A DNA stretch of 21,781 nt from Gammaproteobacteria bacterium UBA2810 (GTDB taxonomy: Bacteria > Pseudomonadota > Gammaproteobacteria > Enterobacterales > Succinivibrionaceae). Position numbers and translations under genes: made by a program. Location of the stretch: the NCBI GenBank assembly GCA_002351705.1, contig DEHC01000064.1, positions 5,360 to 27,140 of the forward strand, given 5' to 3'. Below, one piece after another: positions 7,158 to 14,856 of this stretch. Within the stretch, counting starts at the first letter, position 1. Each line of letters opens with the position of its first letter. The notes below the pieces were generated by a model. That model ran no database searches and was not told where the DNA came from. It saw only the letters and a list, made by a program, of their open reading frames with translations.

Positions 7158-7880
7158 TCAGTCCCAGTCCCTGAGCCTGCTCCGGAGGCGGAGCACTGCC
7201 TGGTTGAGGATCTGGCTGACCCTCGACTCGCTCACGTCGAAGATCCTGCCGATTTCCTTGAGGTTGAGCCCCTCGGTATAGTAGAGGGAGAGTATTACCC
7301 CCTCGCGCCTCGGGAGCTCCTCGATTGCCGCGGCGAGCGACTTCCTGAACTCCTCCGAGGCAATCTGGCCGAACACCTGGTTCTCTCCGGCGTTCTGCCC
7401 GGCGCCGACCAGGGTGTCCTCCGGCACGCCGAGATCGTCCATGCCGACTACCGTGCACACCGAGGTCTCGTAGAGCATCTTCCCGTAGTCGTCGGCAGAA
7501 ACGCGGAGGCGCTGCGCGATCTCTGTCGCCGTGGGGCTTCTGCCGAGCTCCTGTGAGAGCTCCGACATGGTGTCCTCGATGAGGCGGGCGTTCCTGTGCA
7601 CGGAGCGCGGCGCCCAGTCGGTGTTCCGGAGATCGTCGATCATGGCGCCGCGGATGCGGGTCTGCGCGTAGGTCTCGAACTTCACGCCGCGCCCGGGCTC
7701 GAAGGCCTGCAGCGCCTCGAACAGGCCGATCATCCCGGTCTGCACCAGGTCGTCAAGCTGCACGCTCCGGGGAAGGCGCGCCATCAGATGGAGCGCGGTC
7801 TTCCGGACGAGCGGAGCCCAGTGCCTGAGCTCCGCGTCATAGTCGCGGTTCCTGCGGTAAGCGCCGGCCCTGTTCAGCAT
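7158..7880 (-). CDS. fliA: RNA polymerase sigma factor FliA (sigma-28)
   Basis: This 240-residue flagellar sigma factor directs transcription of late flagellar and chemotaxis genes. Region 2 is visible in LDDLVQTGMIGLFEALQAF and FETYAQTRIRGAMIDDLR, followed by region 3 (about 85-160). Region 4 has the helix-turn-helix LKEIGRIFDVSESRVSQIL near the C-terminus. Length and domain order match FliA. It starts 7 bases after the flhG stop, with an AAGGA Shine-Dalgarno inside the end of flhG. Its activity would normally be held by the anti-sigma factor FlgM, which is not in this window. Confidence 0.97.
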   Translation of the reverse strand: MLNRAGAYRRNRDYDAELRHWAPLVRKTALHLMARLPRSVQLDDLVQTGMIGLFEALQAFEPGRGVKFETYAQTRIRGAMIDDLRNTDWAPRSVHRNARLIEDTMSELSQELGRSPTATEIAQRLRVSADDYGKMLYETSVCTVVGMDDLGVPEDTLVGAGQNAGENQVFGQIASEEFRKSLAAAIEELPRREGVILSLYYTEGLNLKEIGRIFDVSESRVSQILNQAVLRLRSRLRDWD

Positions 7881-7887
7881 GATTGGA

Positions 7888-8769
7888 TCAGTCCTTCTTC
7901 ACGCCGTTGAGGAAGTTCTCGATGAAGAACTGCATGTGGCCGCCCGGCAGGTAGGGCACCGGCCAGGAGAGCGCGCGGTTCGCGAGGGCTCGGATCGCGA
8001 TGGAGGAGGGAGCCTTCGGGAAGGCGTCGACCACCACCTGCTGCCGCCTGATTGACTGGCGGATGTTCGGATCGAACGGGATGCAGGAGACGAGCTCCAT
8101 CGAGATGTCGAGGAAGCGGTCCGTGACCTTCCAGAGCTGGTTGAAGAGATCCTGTCCCTCCTTGAGGGTCCTCACCATGTTGGCGACGACCTTGAAGCGG
8201 TAGACGCCGTACTGCTTCGAGAGGATCTTCATGAGCGCGTAGGCGTCCGAGAGCGAGGTCGGCTCGTTGCACACGACGACAATCACGTCCTGCGCCGCGC
8301 GGGCGAAGGAGAGCACCATGTCCGAGATGCCGGCCGCGGTGTCGACGATGAGGACGTCGATCTGGGTCTTCATCGAGCTGAACGCCCTGATGAGCCCGGC
8401 GTGCTGCGCCGGGGTGAGCTCGGTCATCTTCTGCGTGCCGGAGGTCGCGGGGAGGATGTAGACGCCGTAGGGCCCCTCGACCACGATGTCGTCAAGCGTG
8501 CACTTCCCGGAGAGGACATGGGAGAGGTTGCGCTCCGGCCTGATGCCGAGCATGATGTCGATGTTCGCAAGGCCGAGATCGGCGTCGAACACCATGACGC
8601 GCTTCCCGAGCATCGCCATCGAGACGGCCATGTTGAGGGAGACGCTCGACTTCCCGACGCCGCCCTTGCCGCCCGTGACGGTAATGACCTTCACCCTGCC
8701 GTTGTTCTGGGCAGGGGCATTCTGCGCGTTCCTGAGGCCGTCAGCCTGATCAAATGAACTTTCACCCAT
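7888..8769 (-). CDS. flhG: Flagellar number regulator FlhG (FleN), MinD-like ATPase
   Basis: FlhG limits the number of polar flagella by stimulating FlhF GTPase activity; in several species it also restrains the master regulator FlrA/FleQ. This 293-residue protein has the N-terminal activator motif DQADGLR (7-13) known to contact FlhF, a deviant Walker A GGKGGVGKS (33-41), a switch I region FDADLGLANIDIMLG and a Walker B LIVDTAAG. The hydrophobic/charged C-terminus (LPGGHMQFFIENFL) probably forms the membrane-targeting helix of this family. It sits between flhF (32-base gap) and fliA (7-base gap), the standard order. An AGGAAA sequence precedes the ATG. Confidence 0.96.
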   Translation of the reverse strand: MGESSFDQADGLRNAQNAPAQNNGRVKVITVTGGKGGVGKSSVSLNMAVSMAMLGKRVMVFDADLGLANIDIMLGIRPERNLSHVLSGKCTLDDIVVEGPYGVYILPATSGTQKMTELTPAQHAGLIRAFSSMKTQIDVLIVDTAAGISDMVLSFARAAQDVIVVVCNEPTSLSDAYALMKILSKQYGVYRFKVVANMVRTLKEGQDLFNQLWKVTDRFLDISMELVSCIPFDPNIRQSIRRQQVVVDAFPKAPSSIAIRALANRALSWPVPYLPGGHMQFFIENFLNGVKKD

Positions 8770-8801
8770 TTCTTCTTTTTCCTGCAGCTTAAAATTGGTT
8801 A

Positions 8802-10400
8802 TCAGCGTCTCCGCCCGCCGGACGCGCGGTGCCCTGAGGCGCCGCCGTCATAATCCCGCGTTCCGTCCTCCAGGCCGTCAAGCACGGCCTGGACGAGGAC
8901 GTCGGCGCTTGCCGCCTCAAGGTCCTCGGGAACCCTCTGGCCGGTGGTGACATAGCTTACCGGAAGCCCGTTCTCTATGCACACGCCGATCGCGTCGCCG
9001 AGCGACATGCTCTCATCGGTCTTCGTGATGATTGCCCCCGAGAGGTCAACCCTGCTGAACCTCGCGTAGGTGTCGTCAAGCACCCTTCTCTGCGCCGTCG
9101 CCGGGATGACAAGGTAGGCGCTCACCGGGACCTGCGCCGAGCTCATCAGCCGGTCAAGCTCCTCGCCGAGGCGCTCGTCGCGCTGCCCCATGCCGGCCGT
9201 GTCGATGAGCACCAGGCGGCGGTTCCTGAACTGGTAGAGGACCTCGGGCATGTCGGACATCTCCGAGACGCTCTTCACCGGGCAGCCCATGATGCGCCCG
9301 TAGGTCTGGAGCTGGTCGTAGGCCCCTATGCGGTAATGGTCGGTCGTTATGAGCGCTACCTCGTCGGCGCCGAACTTCATCGCGAAATGCGCCGCGAGCT
9401 TCGCTATGGTCGTGGTCTTCCCGACTCCAGTGGGGCCGATGAGCGTCACCGCCCCGCCGTCGCGGAGGATCTCGTCGTGCCCCGTCGAGATGTCATCGAG
9501 AAGGAGCCCGCGGAGCTCGCGCCAGGCGTCCTTCAGGCTGTCGCCAGAGTCGATCCTCTTCGCGAGCGACCTCGCGTAGTTCTCGCTGAACCCTCCCCTC
9601 TCGAGGAGCTTCGCGATCATGGAGCGCACCGGCTCCACGCGGTCCTCCTCCTGCTCCATGAGCCCGGAGAGCTGGTAGCGGAGCATCTTCCTTATTGACT
9701 CGATGTCGTCCTTCATCGCCTGCAGCTCATGGCCGGAGACCTCATTCTGCCTCCTCTCCGGAGTGAGCGAGGGCCTTTCCGCGGCCTGCTTCCCCCGCTG
9801 CGGCCTCTGCATCGCGGAGCGCTCGGCGAGAGTGCCGGGCATCGCCCCGCCCTGGGCGCGGTCAGCGTATTTCTTCTGCCGCTCGAGAAGCTCGGAGAGG
9901 GAGTCGGCGAACGAGCCGCGATCGCCCGAGGGCTGCTCGGCGCGCGGGACGCGGCCTCTGCCCCTGCCCAAAGCGCGGGCGCGCGGCTGCTCCGCAGGCG
10001 CCTCCTGGGCGCCGCCGAAGCCGCCGCCGAATGATGACTGCCCGTCCCGGCCGAATACCGGAGCGTCATCCGAATAGTCATCGTCCGGCTGTGTCCGCGC
10101 GAGATCGGAGGCGTAGCCGCCGTCCCTCGCGCCCTGCACGGCGCGGCGGCGGAGGGCCGCCCGGGAGAGGCCGCTGTATCCTATCTGGCCGGAGTCATCC
10201 GCGGGAGCGGGAGACGGGGCGCCTGCGGGAGGCTCTGCGGAAGGAAGCACCGCGTCGTCATCCCCGTCAACCGCCGCGACGATCTCCACCCCGCCCGAGA
10301 CTTTCTTGTTGGACATGATGACCGCGTCAGCCCCGAGCTCCTTCTTCACCTGCTCGAGGGCCGATCTCATGTCCTTTGCCAGAAAACGCTTTATCTTCAC
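8802..10400 (-). CDS. flhF: Flagellar biosynthesis GTPase FlhF
   Basis: FlhF is the SRP-family GTPase that marks the pole for flagellar assembly. The 532-residue protein has an N-terminal B domain starting MKIKRFLAKDMRSALEQVKK. A long low-complexity region follows (about 50-225), then the NG GTPase core (about 228-510). G motifs are intact: GPTGVGKT (322-329), TTDHYRIGA (352-360), DTAGMGQRD (400-408) and TKTDES (459-464). The start is GTG at 10400, overlapping the flhA stop as GTGA, which implies coupling. The disordered B-domain linker, rich in Asp, Gly, Ala and Arg, seems longer than in well-studied homologues. Confidence 0.97.
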   Translation of the reverse strand: MKIKRFLAKDMRSALEQVKKELGADAVIMSNKKVSGGVEIVAAVDGDDDAVLPSAEPPAGAPSPAPADDSGQIGYSGLSRAALRRRAVQGARDGGYASDLARTQPDDDYSDDAPVFGRDGQSSFGGGFGGAQEAPAEQPRARALGRGRGRVPRAEQPSGDRGSFADSLSELLERQKKYADRAQGGAMPGTLAERSAMQRPQRGKQAAERPSLTPERRQNEVSGHELQAMKDDIESIRKMLRYQLSGLMEQEEDRVEPVRSMIAKLLERGGFSENYARSLAKRIDSGDSLKDAWRELRGLLLDDISTGHDEILRDGGAVTLIGPTGVGKTTTIAKLAAHFAMKFGADEVALITTDHYRIGAYDQLQTYGRIMGCPVKSVSEMSDMPEVLYQFRNRRLVLIDTAGMGQRDERLGEELDRLMSSAQVPVSAYLVIPATAQRRVLDDTYARFSRVDLSGAIITKTDESMSLGDAIGVCIENGLPVSYVTTGQRVPEDLEAASADVLVQAVLDGLEDGTRDYDGGASGHRASGGRRR

Positions 10401-12520
10401 TTAATCATCCCTGTCTGACGCTGCTGCCCGACCGAGCTCACAATCTTAATCTGCTTCTCCTCAGGGATTTCCTGGTAGGAAAGGACCCTGAGTCCCGGTA
10501 TTGAATTCTTCACGAACCTCGAGAGCGTGGTGCGGAGCACCCCTGAGGTGAGCAGGATGGCCGGCTCGCCGTCAAGCTCCTGCTTCTCCGCAGCCTCGGC
10601 AAGCGACTTCTGCATCCTCTGCGCGAGGCCCGGCTCGATGGCCGCGCCGGCCTGCCCGCCGCTCTGGAGCGACTTGTGGAGGATCCTCTCAAGCTCGGGA
10701 GCAAGCGTGATGACGGGAATGACATCGCCTCCTCCCACAATATCCTGAATTATAAACCGCCTGAGCGCTATGCGGCAGGCAGCGGTAAGAACCTCCGGAT
10801 CCTGGCTCCTCGGCGCGTACTCAACGATGGTCTGGATGATGGTGCGCATGTCGCGGATGGGAACGCCCTCCGAGAGGAGGTTCTGCAGCACCTTCGCGAG
10901 GTTCCCGAGGCTGATGATGCCGGGAACGAGGCCCTCGACGAGCTTCGGCGAGCTCTTCCCGACGATGTTGAGGAGGTTCTGCACCTCCTCGTGGCCGAGG
11001 AGCACGTCGGCATTGTTCGAGAGGATCTGCGAGAGGTGGGTCGCGATGACGGTCGGCGCGTCAACGACGGTGTAGCCGTAGCCCTGGGCGCGGTTCTCCT
11101 GGTCGGCGGAGATCCACACGGCCTCGAGTCCGAAGGCGGGATCCACGGTCTTCGTGCCCTGCACCTCGCCGAAGACCTGTCCGGGGTTAATCGCCATCTT
11201 GCGGTCGGTGAAGACGTCGGCCTCGCCGAAGCTCACGCCCTCAATCGTGATGCGGTAGCGGTTCGGCGAGAGATCGAGGTTGTCCCTGATGTGCACCGGC
11301 GGGATGAGGAAGCCGAGATCCTGCGACATCTTCTTACGTACGCCCTTCACGCGGCTTAGGAGCTCGCCGCCCTTTGCCTTGTCGACAAGCGGGATGAGGC
11401 GGTAGCCGATCTCAAGGCCGACTACGTCAATCGGTGTCACATCATCCCATGAGAGCTCCTTCTGCTTCTGCTTCATCGCGTTCGACTCGCCAGAGGGCTC
11501 CGCGGGGGCCTTCGCCTTCGCGGCCGCGAGCTCCTTCTCGCGCTTCACGAGGAGGTACGCTCCCCCGAGGCAGGCGAAGGCGAGGAGGAGGAACGGCACG
11601 TGCGGCATGCCGGGGACAATGCCCATGAGGAAAAGGATCGCGCCGGAGATGACGAGGGGCTTCGGCACGGAGAACATCTGCCCGAGGACGAGCTTTCCCA
11701 TGTCGTTCGACTCGTTCTGCCTCGTGACGATTATCGCAGAGGAAATCGAGAGGAGGAGCGAGGGGATCTGGGCGACAAGGCCGTCTCCGATGGTTAGCTT
11801 CGAGTAGCGGCCGGCTGCGTCCGACACGGTCATGCCGTTCGAGACGCCGATGATGAGGCCGAACACCAGGTTGATGACCATGATGAGGATGCCGGCGATG
11901 GCGTCGCCCTTCACGAACTTGCTGGTACCGTCCATGGAGCCGTAGAACTCGGCCTCGGCCGCGACGTCCTTTCGCCTTGCCTTCGCGACATCCTGGGTGA
12001 TGAGCCCCGCGTTGAGGTCGGCGTCAATCGCCATCTGCTTGCCGGGCATAGCGTCGAGGGTGAACCTGGCGGTGACCTCGGAGATTCGGCCTGCGCCCTT
12101 TGTTATGACGACGAAGTTGATGATGATGAGGATGGCGAACACAACGAAGCCGATGAGGTAGTTGTTTCCTATCAGGACGTCGCCGAAGGCGTGTATCACC
12201 TTGCCCGCGGCCTCCGCTCCCTCGGATCCGTGCATCAGCACCACGCGGGTCGAGGCGATGTTGAGCGCGAGGCGGAGGAGCGTCGCGACAAGGAGCACGG
12301 TCGGGAAGGCGGCGAAGTCAAGGGGGCGCTTCGAGTAGATGGTGACGAGGAGCACCAGCATCGAGAGCGTGATGTTGAAGGTGAAGGAGATGTCGAGGAG
12401 CCACGCGGGGATCGGGAGCATTATGAGGGAAAGGCCGATGAGTATGAGAAAAGGCGTTCCCACGCCCCTTGTCATAAACTTCGACAGGTTTTCCTTAGTG
12501 AATGCCGACTTCAGATCCAT
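10397..12520 (-). CDS. flhA: Flagellar type III export gate protein FlhA
   Basis: FlhA forms the export gate of the flagellar type III secretion apparatus. This 707-residue protein has an N-terminal membrane half (about 20-330) with several hydrophobic helices. The conserved loop FTLDAMPGKQMAIDADLNAG (153-172) and GDAIAG (205-210) are both present. The large cytoplasmic half (about 360-700) holds the chaperone-substrate docking domains. Length matches the family (about 690-710). A GAGGAGGT Shine-Dalgarno precedes the ATG by about 10 bases. flhB, commonly just upstream, is missing; a sigma-54 type promoter match lies about 115 bases upstream. Confidence 0.98.
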   Translation of the reverse strand: MDLKSAFTKENLSKFMTRGVGTPFLILIGLSLIMLPIPAWLLDISFTFNITLSMLVLLVTIYSKRPLDFAAFPTVLLVATLLRLALNIASTRVVLMHGSEGAEAAGKVIHAFGDVLIGNNYLIGFVVFAILIIINFVVITKGAGRISEVTARFTLDAMPGKQMAIDADLNAGLITQDVAKARRKDVAAEAEFYGSMDGTSKFVKGDAIAGILIMVINLVFGLIIGVSNGMTVSDAAGRYSKLTIGDGLVAQIPSLLLSISSAIIVTRQNESNDMGKLVLGQMFSVPKPLVISGAILFLMGIVPGMPHVPFLLLAFACLGGAYLLVKREKELAAAKAKAPAEPSGESNAMKQKQKELSWDDVTPIDVVGLEIGYRLIPLVDKAKGGELLSRVKGVRKKMSQDLGFLIPPVHIRDNLDLSPNRYRITIEGVSFGEADVFTDRKMAINPGQVFGEVQGTKTVDPAFGLEAVWISADQENRAQGYGYTVVDAPTVIATHLSQILSNNADVLLGHEEVQNLLNIVGKSSPKLVEGLVPGIISLGNLAKVLQNLLSEGVPIRDMRTIIQTIVEYAPRSQDPEVLTAACRIALRRFIIQDIVGGGDVIPVITLAPELERILHKSLQSGGQAGAAIEPGLAQRMQKSLAEAAEKQELDGEPAILLTSGVLRTTLSRFVKNSIPGLRVLSYQEIPEEKQIKIVSSVGQQRQTGMIK

Positions 12521-12543
12521 GTGACCGGATACCTCCTCTCGGG

Positions 12544-12549
12544 ATTATA
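12544..12549 (-). promoter_or_regulatory. TATAAT -10-like box just upstream of flhA
   Basis: A perfect TATAAT on the minus strand lies 23 bases before the flhA start. No good -35 is visible at 16-19 bases upstream, and a transcript from here would begin at or inside the Shine-Dalgarno. It is therefore a weak candidate, or chance. Confidence 0.25.
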
Positions 12550-12635
12550 CAGACAGATCTCCGGGGGAGGAAAAGCGTGATTCGATCATTGAGACACGCG
12601 TCAAAAGATTGTCACTCCCTCCGGGAAGGAGGAGG

Positions 12636-12651
12636 TGCAAATTCCCTGCCG
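12636..12651 (-). promoter_or_regulatory. Sigma-54 (RpoN) -24/-12 promoter candidate for flhA operon
   Basis: Minus strand CGGCAGGGAATTTGCA matches the RpoN pattern TGGCAC-N5-TTGCA. GG (-24) and GC (-12) are exactly 10 bases apart, TTGCA is perfect, and GGCA of the -24 box is intact. Transcription would start near 12625, about 105 bases before flhA. In Vibrio and Pseudomonas, flhA-flhF class genes are RpoN/FlrA(FleQ)-dependent, so the location makes sense. No activator site was identified. Confidence 0.6.
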
Positions 12652-12836
12652 GAAGAGGCAGTGAATACGCCCGGCAGTCTGGAACGCGGCACTTGAGAGC
12701 ATACGGCCACCGGCCTTATTCCACAGGCGAGGCAGCAGCTCTGACACACAGGCACCCCGGCAGCCGGCATGCCCGCCTTATGGCTAAAAAGTTGGCGTCT
12801 ATGGCAGCTTTCTTCAGTTCCGGCATCTCCCCGGCA

Positions 12837-14411
12837 TCACTCCTTTGCTTTCCACTCACTGATGGTACGCTGCTCTGACGAGAAGTTAATTCCTACCTTC
12901 ACAACTTTTCTGCCGTCAGCCTTCCAGGGTATGGCATAGCCCTTATCGTCAATCTGTTTCAGTGCTTCCTCAACGCTGCCGTCGAGCTTGAGCTCCATGA
13001 CGTAGACGGCTCCATCAGTCTTCACCAGGATATCCATGCGCCCGCGGGCTACTCGCACCTGCGACCAGACATACCTGTTCAGGAATGAGAACATCACATA
13101 GAGCATGGCAGTGAAATGCCCTTCAGCTGAAGGTGCGTCTTTCATAGTGCCTTCCTGATATGGGATAGCGGCAAAGAAGCTCTGTGCCGCAGAGAGTGCT
13201 GAATTGATATCGCCTCCCATGAGCGCACTGCAGATCTGCCGGCAGGCATTCGCGGTCCCGCTGACATCAGGTGACACACAGAACGGGATCAGCATTCTGG
13301 TGAATCCGACTTTCACCTCCTCATTGGGAAAGCCGAGAGTATAGGTCCCGAATGCCGGATCGTAATCCCTGATGGTCAGGTATCCGCTCTGATAGAGGAG
13401 CGGAAGAATGCTGTGCATATCCTCTGTCGGCGCGTCAAAATCAGCAGCCTCAGCGACGCTGCCGTCGACCTGGGTGATATCAGTAGAAAACCTTCTAATC
13501 TGGCTTATGAGGAAAGCCGGAGTCCCGGTGGAGAACCAGTAGCTGTCCATCTCACGGGTTGCCATAGCGGAGAGCAGGCTGAACGGATTGTAAACTCCCG
13601 GCGACCTGCGGGAGAAACGGTAGCCGTCATACTTCCGCTTCAGCGCTTCGAGCACCTCCGCCTCCGTCATTCCTTTTTCCTCAGCCAGTCCCTTTATGCC
13701 ATCCCTGAAGCAGGACTCCAGCTCTTCCTGTGTGATGCCGCAGACAGCTCCATATGCCGGCATCATTGAGATTTTTACAAGATTGTTGATCTGCGAGAAG
13801 ATGCTCAGCTGTGAGAACTTTGTGATGCCGGTGATAAAGACAAAGCGCAGATACGGATCCAGATCCTTAAGCGGGGCATAAAAACTCTGCAGTGCGACTC
13901 GCATAGGTTCCAGCTTTTCCCTGTCGTGGAGTACGGTGAGCAGCGGGGCATCATATTCATCGATGAGTATGACAGCCTGCTTGCCGGTCTTAAGGAAAAG
14001 GTCCAGCACATCGGCCTGCATGCGGGCTCCGGGAGGGCTGATGCTGCTGTTGTCAATGCCGCTGTTCTTCTCAATCCAGCGCAGCTGCAGGTTAAGCTGC
14101 GTGAACAGATCATCTACGGTGCCCATTTTTGCCGCAGCAAGGGAGAAATGAAGCACGGGACGCTGCTCCCAGTCCTTCTCCAGCTTATCTATGGCCAGAC
14201 CGCTGAACAGCTCGCGCCGCCCGCTGAAATAAGCATGGAACGTGCTGGTCAGAAGGCTCTTCCCGAAACGGCGGGGACGGGACAGAAAGACATACTGAAA
14301 CTTACTGGCAATGTCAAAGACGTACTGGGTCTTGTCAACATAGAGCCAGGAGCCCTCGCGTATCTTCGAGAATGTCTGTATGCCTACCGGATATTTCACG
14401 CTGCCATTCAT
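12837..14411 (-). CDS. Predicted AAA-ATPase / PD-(D/E)XK nuclease fusion protein (PF09820-PF08011 type)
   Basis: This 524-residue protein belongs to the family with an N-terminal ATPase-like domain and a C-terminal PD-(D/E)XK nuclease-like domain, often found in many copies in gut and host-associated bacteria. The biological role of the family is not established. Seen here: YPVGIQTFSKIREGSWLYVDKT near the start, the P-loop-like RPRRFGKSLL (45-54), Walker B VILIDEYDAP (147-156), and a C-terminal nuclease core with Asp460 (GRMDIL) and Glu473-x-Lys475 (VMELKL). I placed the start at 14411, where the conserved family N-terminus begins with a GGAG/AGGA signal upstream. The frame stays open 96 codons further up, but that part looks unlike protein. 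Base composition (about half G+C by eye) is lower than that of its neighbours, suggesting separate ancestry. Confidence 0.9.
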   Translation of the reverse strand: MNGSVKYPVGIQTFSKIREGSWLYVDKTQYVFDIASKFQYVFLSRPRRFGKSLLTSTFHAYFSGRRELFSGLAIDKLEKDWEQRPVLHFSLAAAKMGTVDDLFTQLNLQLRWIEKNSGIDNSSISPPGARMQADVLDLFLKTGKQAVILIDEYDAPLLTVLHDREKLEPMRVALQSFYAPLKDLDPYLRFVFITGITKFSQLSIFSQINNLVKISMMPAYGAVCGITQEELESCFRDGIKGLAEEKGMTEAEVLEALKRKYDGYRFSRRSPGVYNPFSLLSAMATREMDSYWFSTGTPAFLISQIRRFSTDITQVDGSVAEAADFDAPTEDMHSILPLLYQSGYLTIRDYDPAFGTYTLGFPNEEVKVGFTRMLIPFCVSPDVSGTANACRQICSALMGGDINSALSAAQSFFAAIPYQEGTMKDAPSAEGHFTAMLYVMFSFLNRYVWSQVRVARGRMDILVKTDGAVYVMELKLDGSVEEALKQIDDKGYAIPWKADGRKVVKVGINFSSEQRTISEWKAKE

Positions 14412-14856
14412 CGTCCTGTCTCCATTCTGCTGACTGGGGTCTGTCAGTTCCAAATATAATGTTTTTTGCTTGTCCCTGAGGAAAATCCAGATATCCGCAG
14501 TGCACCAAGCAGGCAGGACCGTCACCGCCGCAGCGTGCCGATACAGGCATCCATCCTGACAGCCTGCGTCAGAATGACATCTGCATTCCTCTCCCGAAGC
14601 ATACGAATCCGCACTGTGATCATTTTCATAATGCCCGTGGGAGATGCGGAAATGCCGGCCCCCGGGAGAAACAGCGGTGAGCGCTGGCCTCTGCCGCATG
14701 CGTCGTCCTGAAGGATGAGAAGATGAGCTGCGCCAGGCAGAGTCTCAGGGATCCCCAGGAAGACACTCGCGGTTATTTTCCCTGGCAATTATGAGCCCCG
14801 GCAGAGCCCGCGCGCGTCTCTGCAAGGTCTGCAGTTCAGTGCCGAGCATTGGAAGA
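14412..14856. other. 445-bp spacer with no recognised gene
   Basis: This stretch separates the transglutaminase operon end from the ATPase-nuclease gene. The nuclease frame and one minus-strand frame (14522-14788) stay open through parts of it, but neither has a family signature nor a good Shine-Dalgarno. A minus-strand TATATT/ATTATA-rich patch near 14450-14460 may be part of the nuclease gene promoter. A 6-bp-arm hairpin (14801-14823) lies beyond the transglutaminase stop, without a T-run. Confidence 0.55.

Larger units (their letters stand above)
12521..12836. other. 316-bp spacer between the ATPase-nuclease gene and flhA
   Basis: No open frame here looks like a gene. The right part follows the stop of the ATPase-nuclease gene. 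The left part is the flhA upstream region with the sigma-54 candidate and a TATAAT. Short self-complementary G+C runs occur, for example CCTCC/GGAGG around 12618-12633, but none has a T-run typical of an intrinsic terminator. Confidence 0.6.

Noticed and set aside
14412..14699. N-terminal extension of the ATPase-nuclease protein to 14699
   Set aside because: The extension has no family similarity, and the conserved N-terminus starts at the ATG at 14411, which has a ribosome-binding signal.
14801..14823. Intrinsic terminator after the transglutaminase gene
   Set aside because: GCAGAG and CTCTGC can pair, but the loop is 11 bases and no T-run follows on the minus strand.
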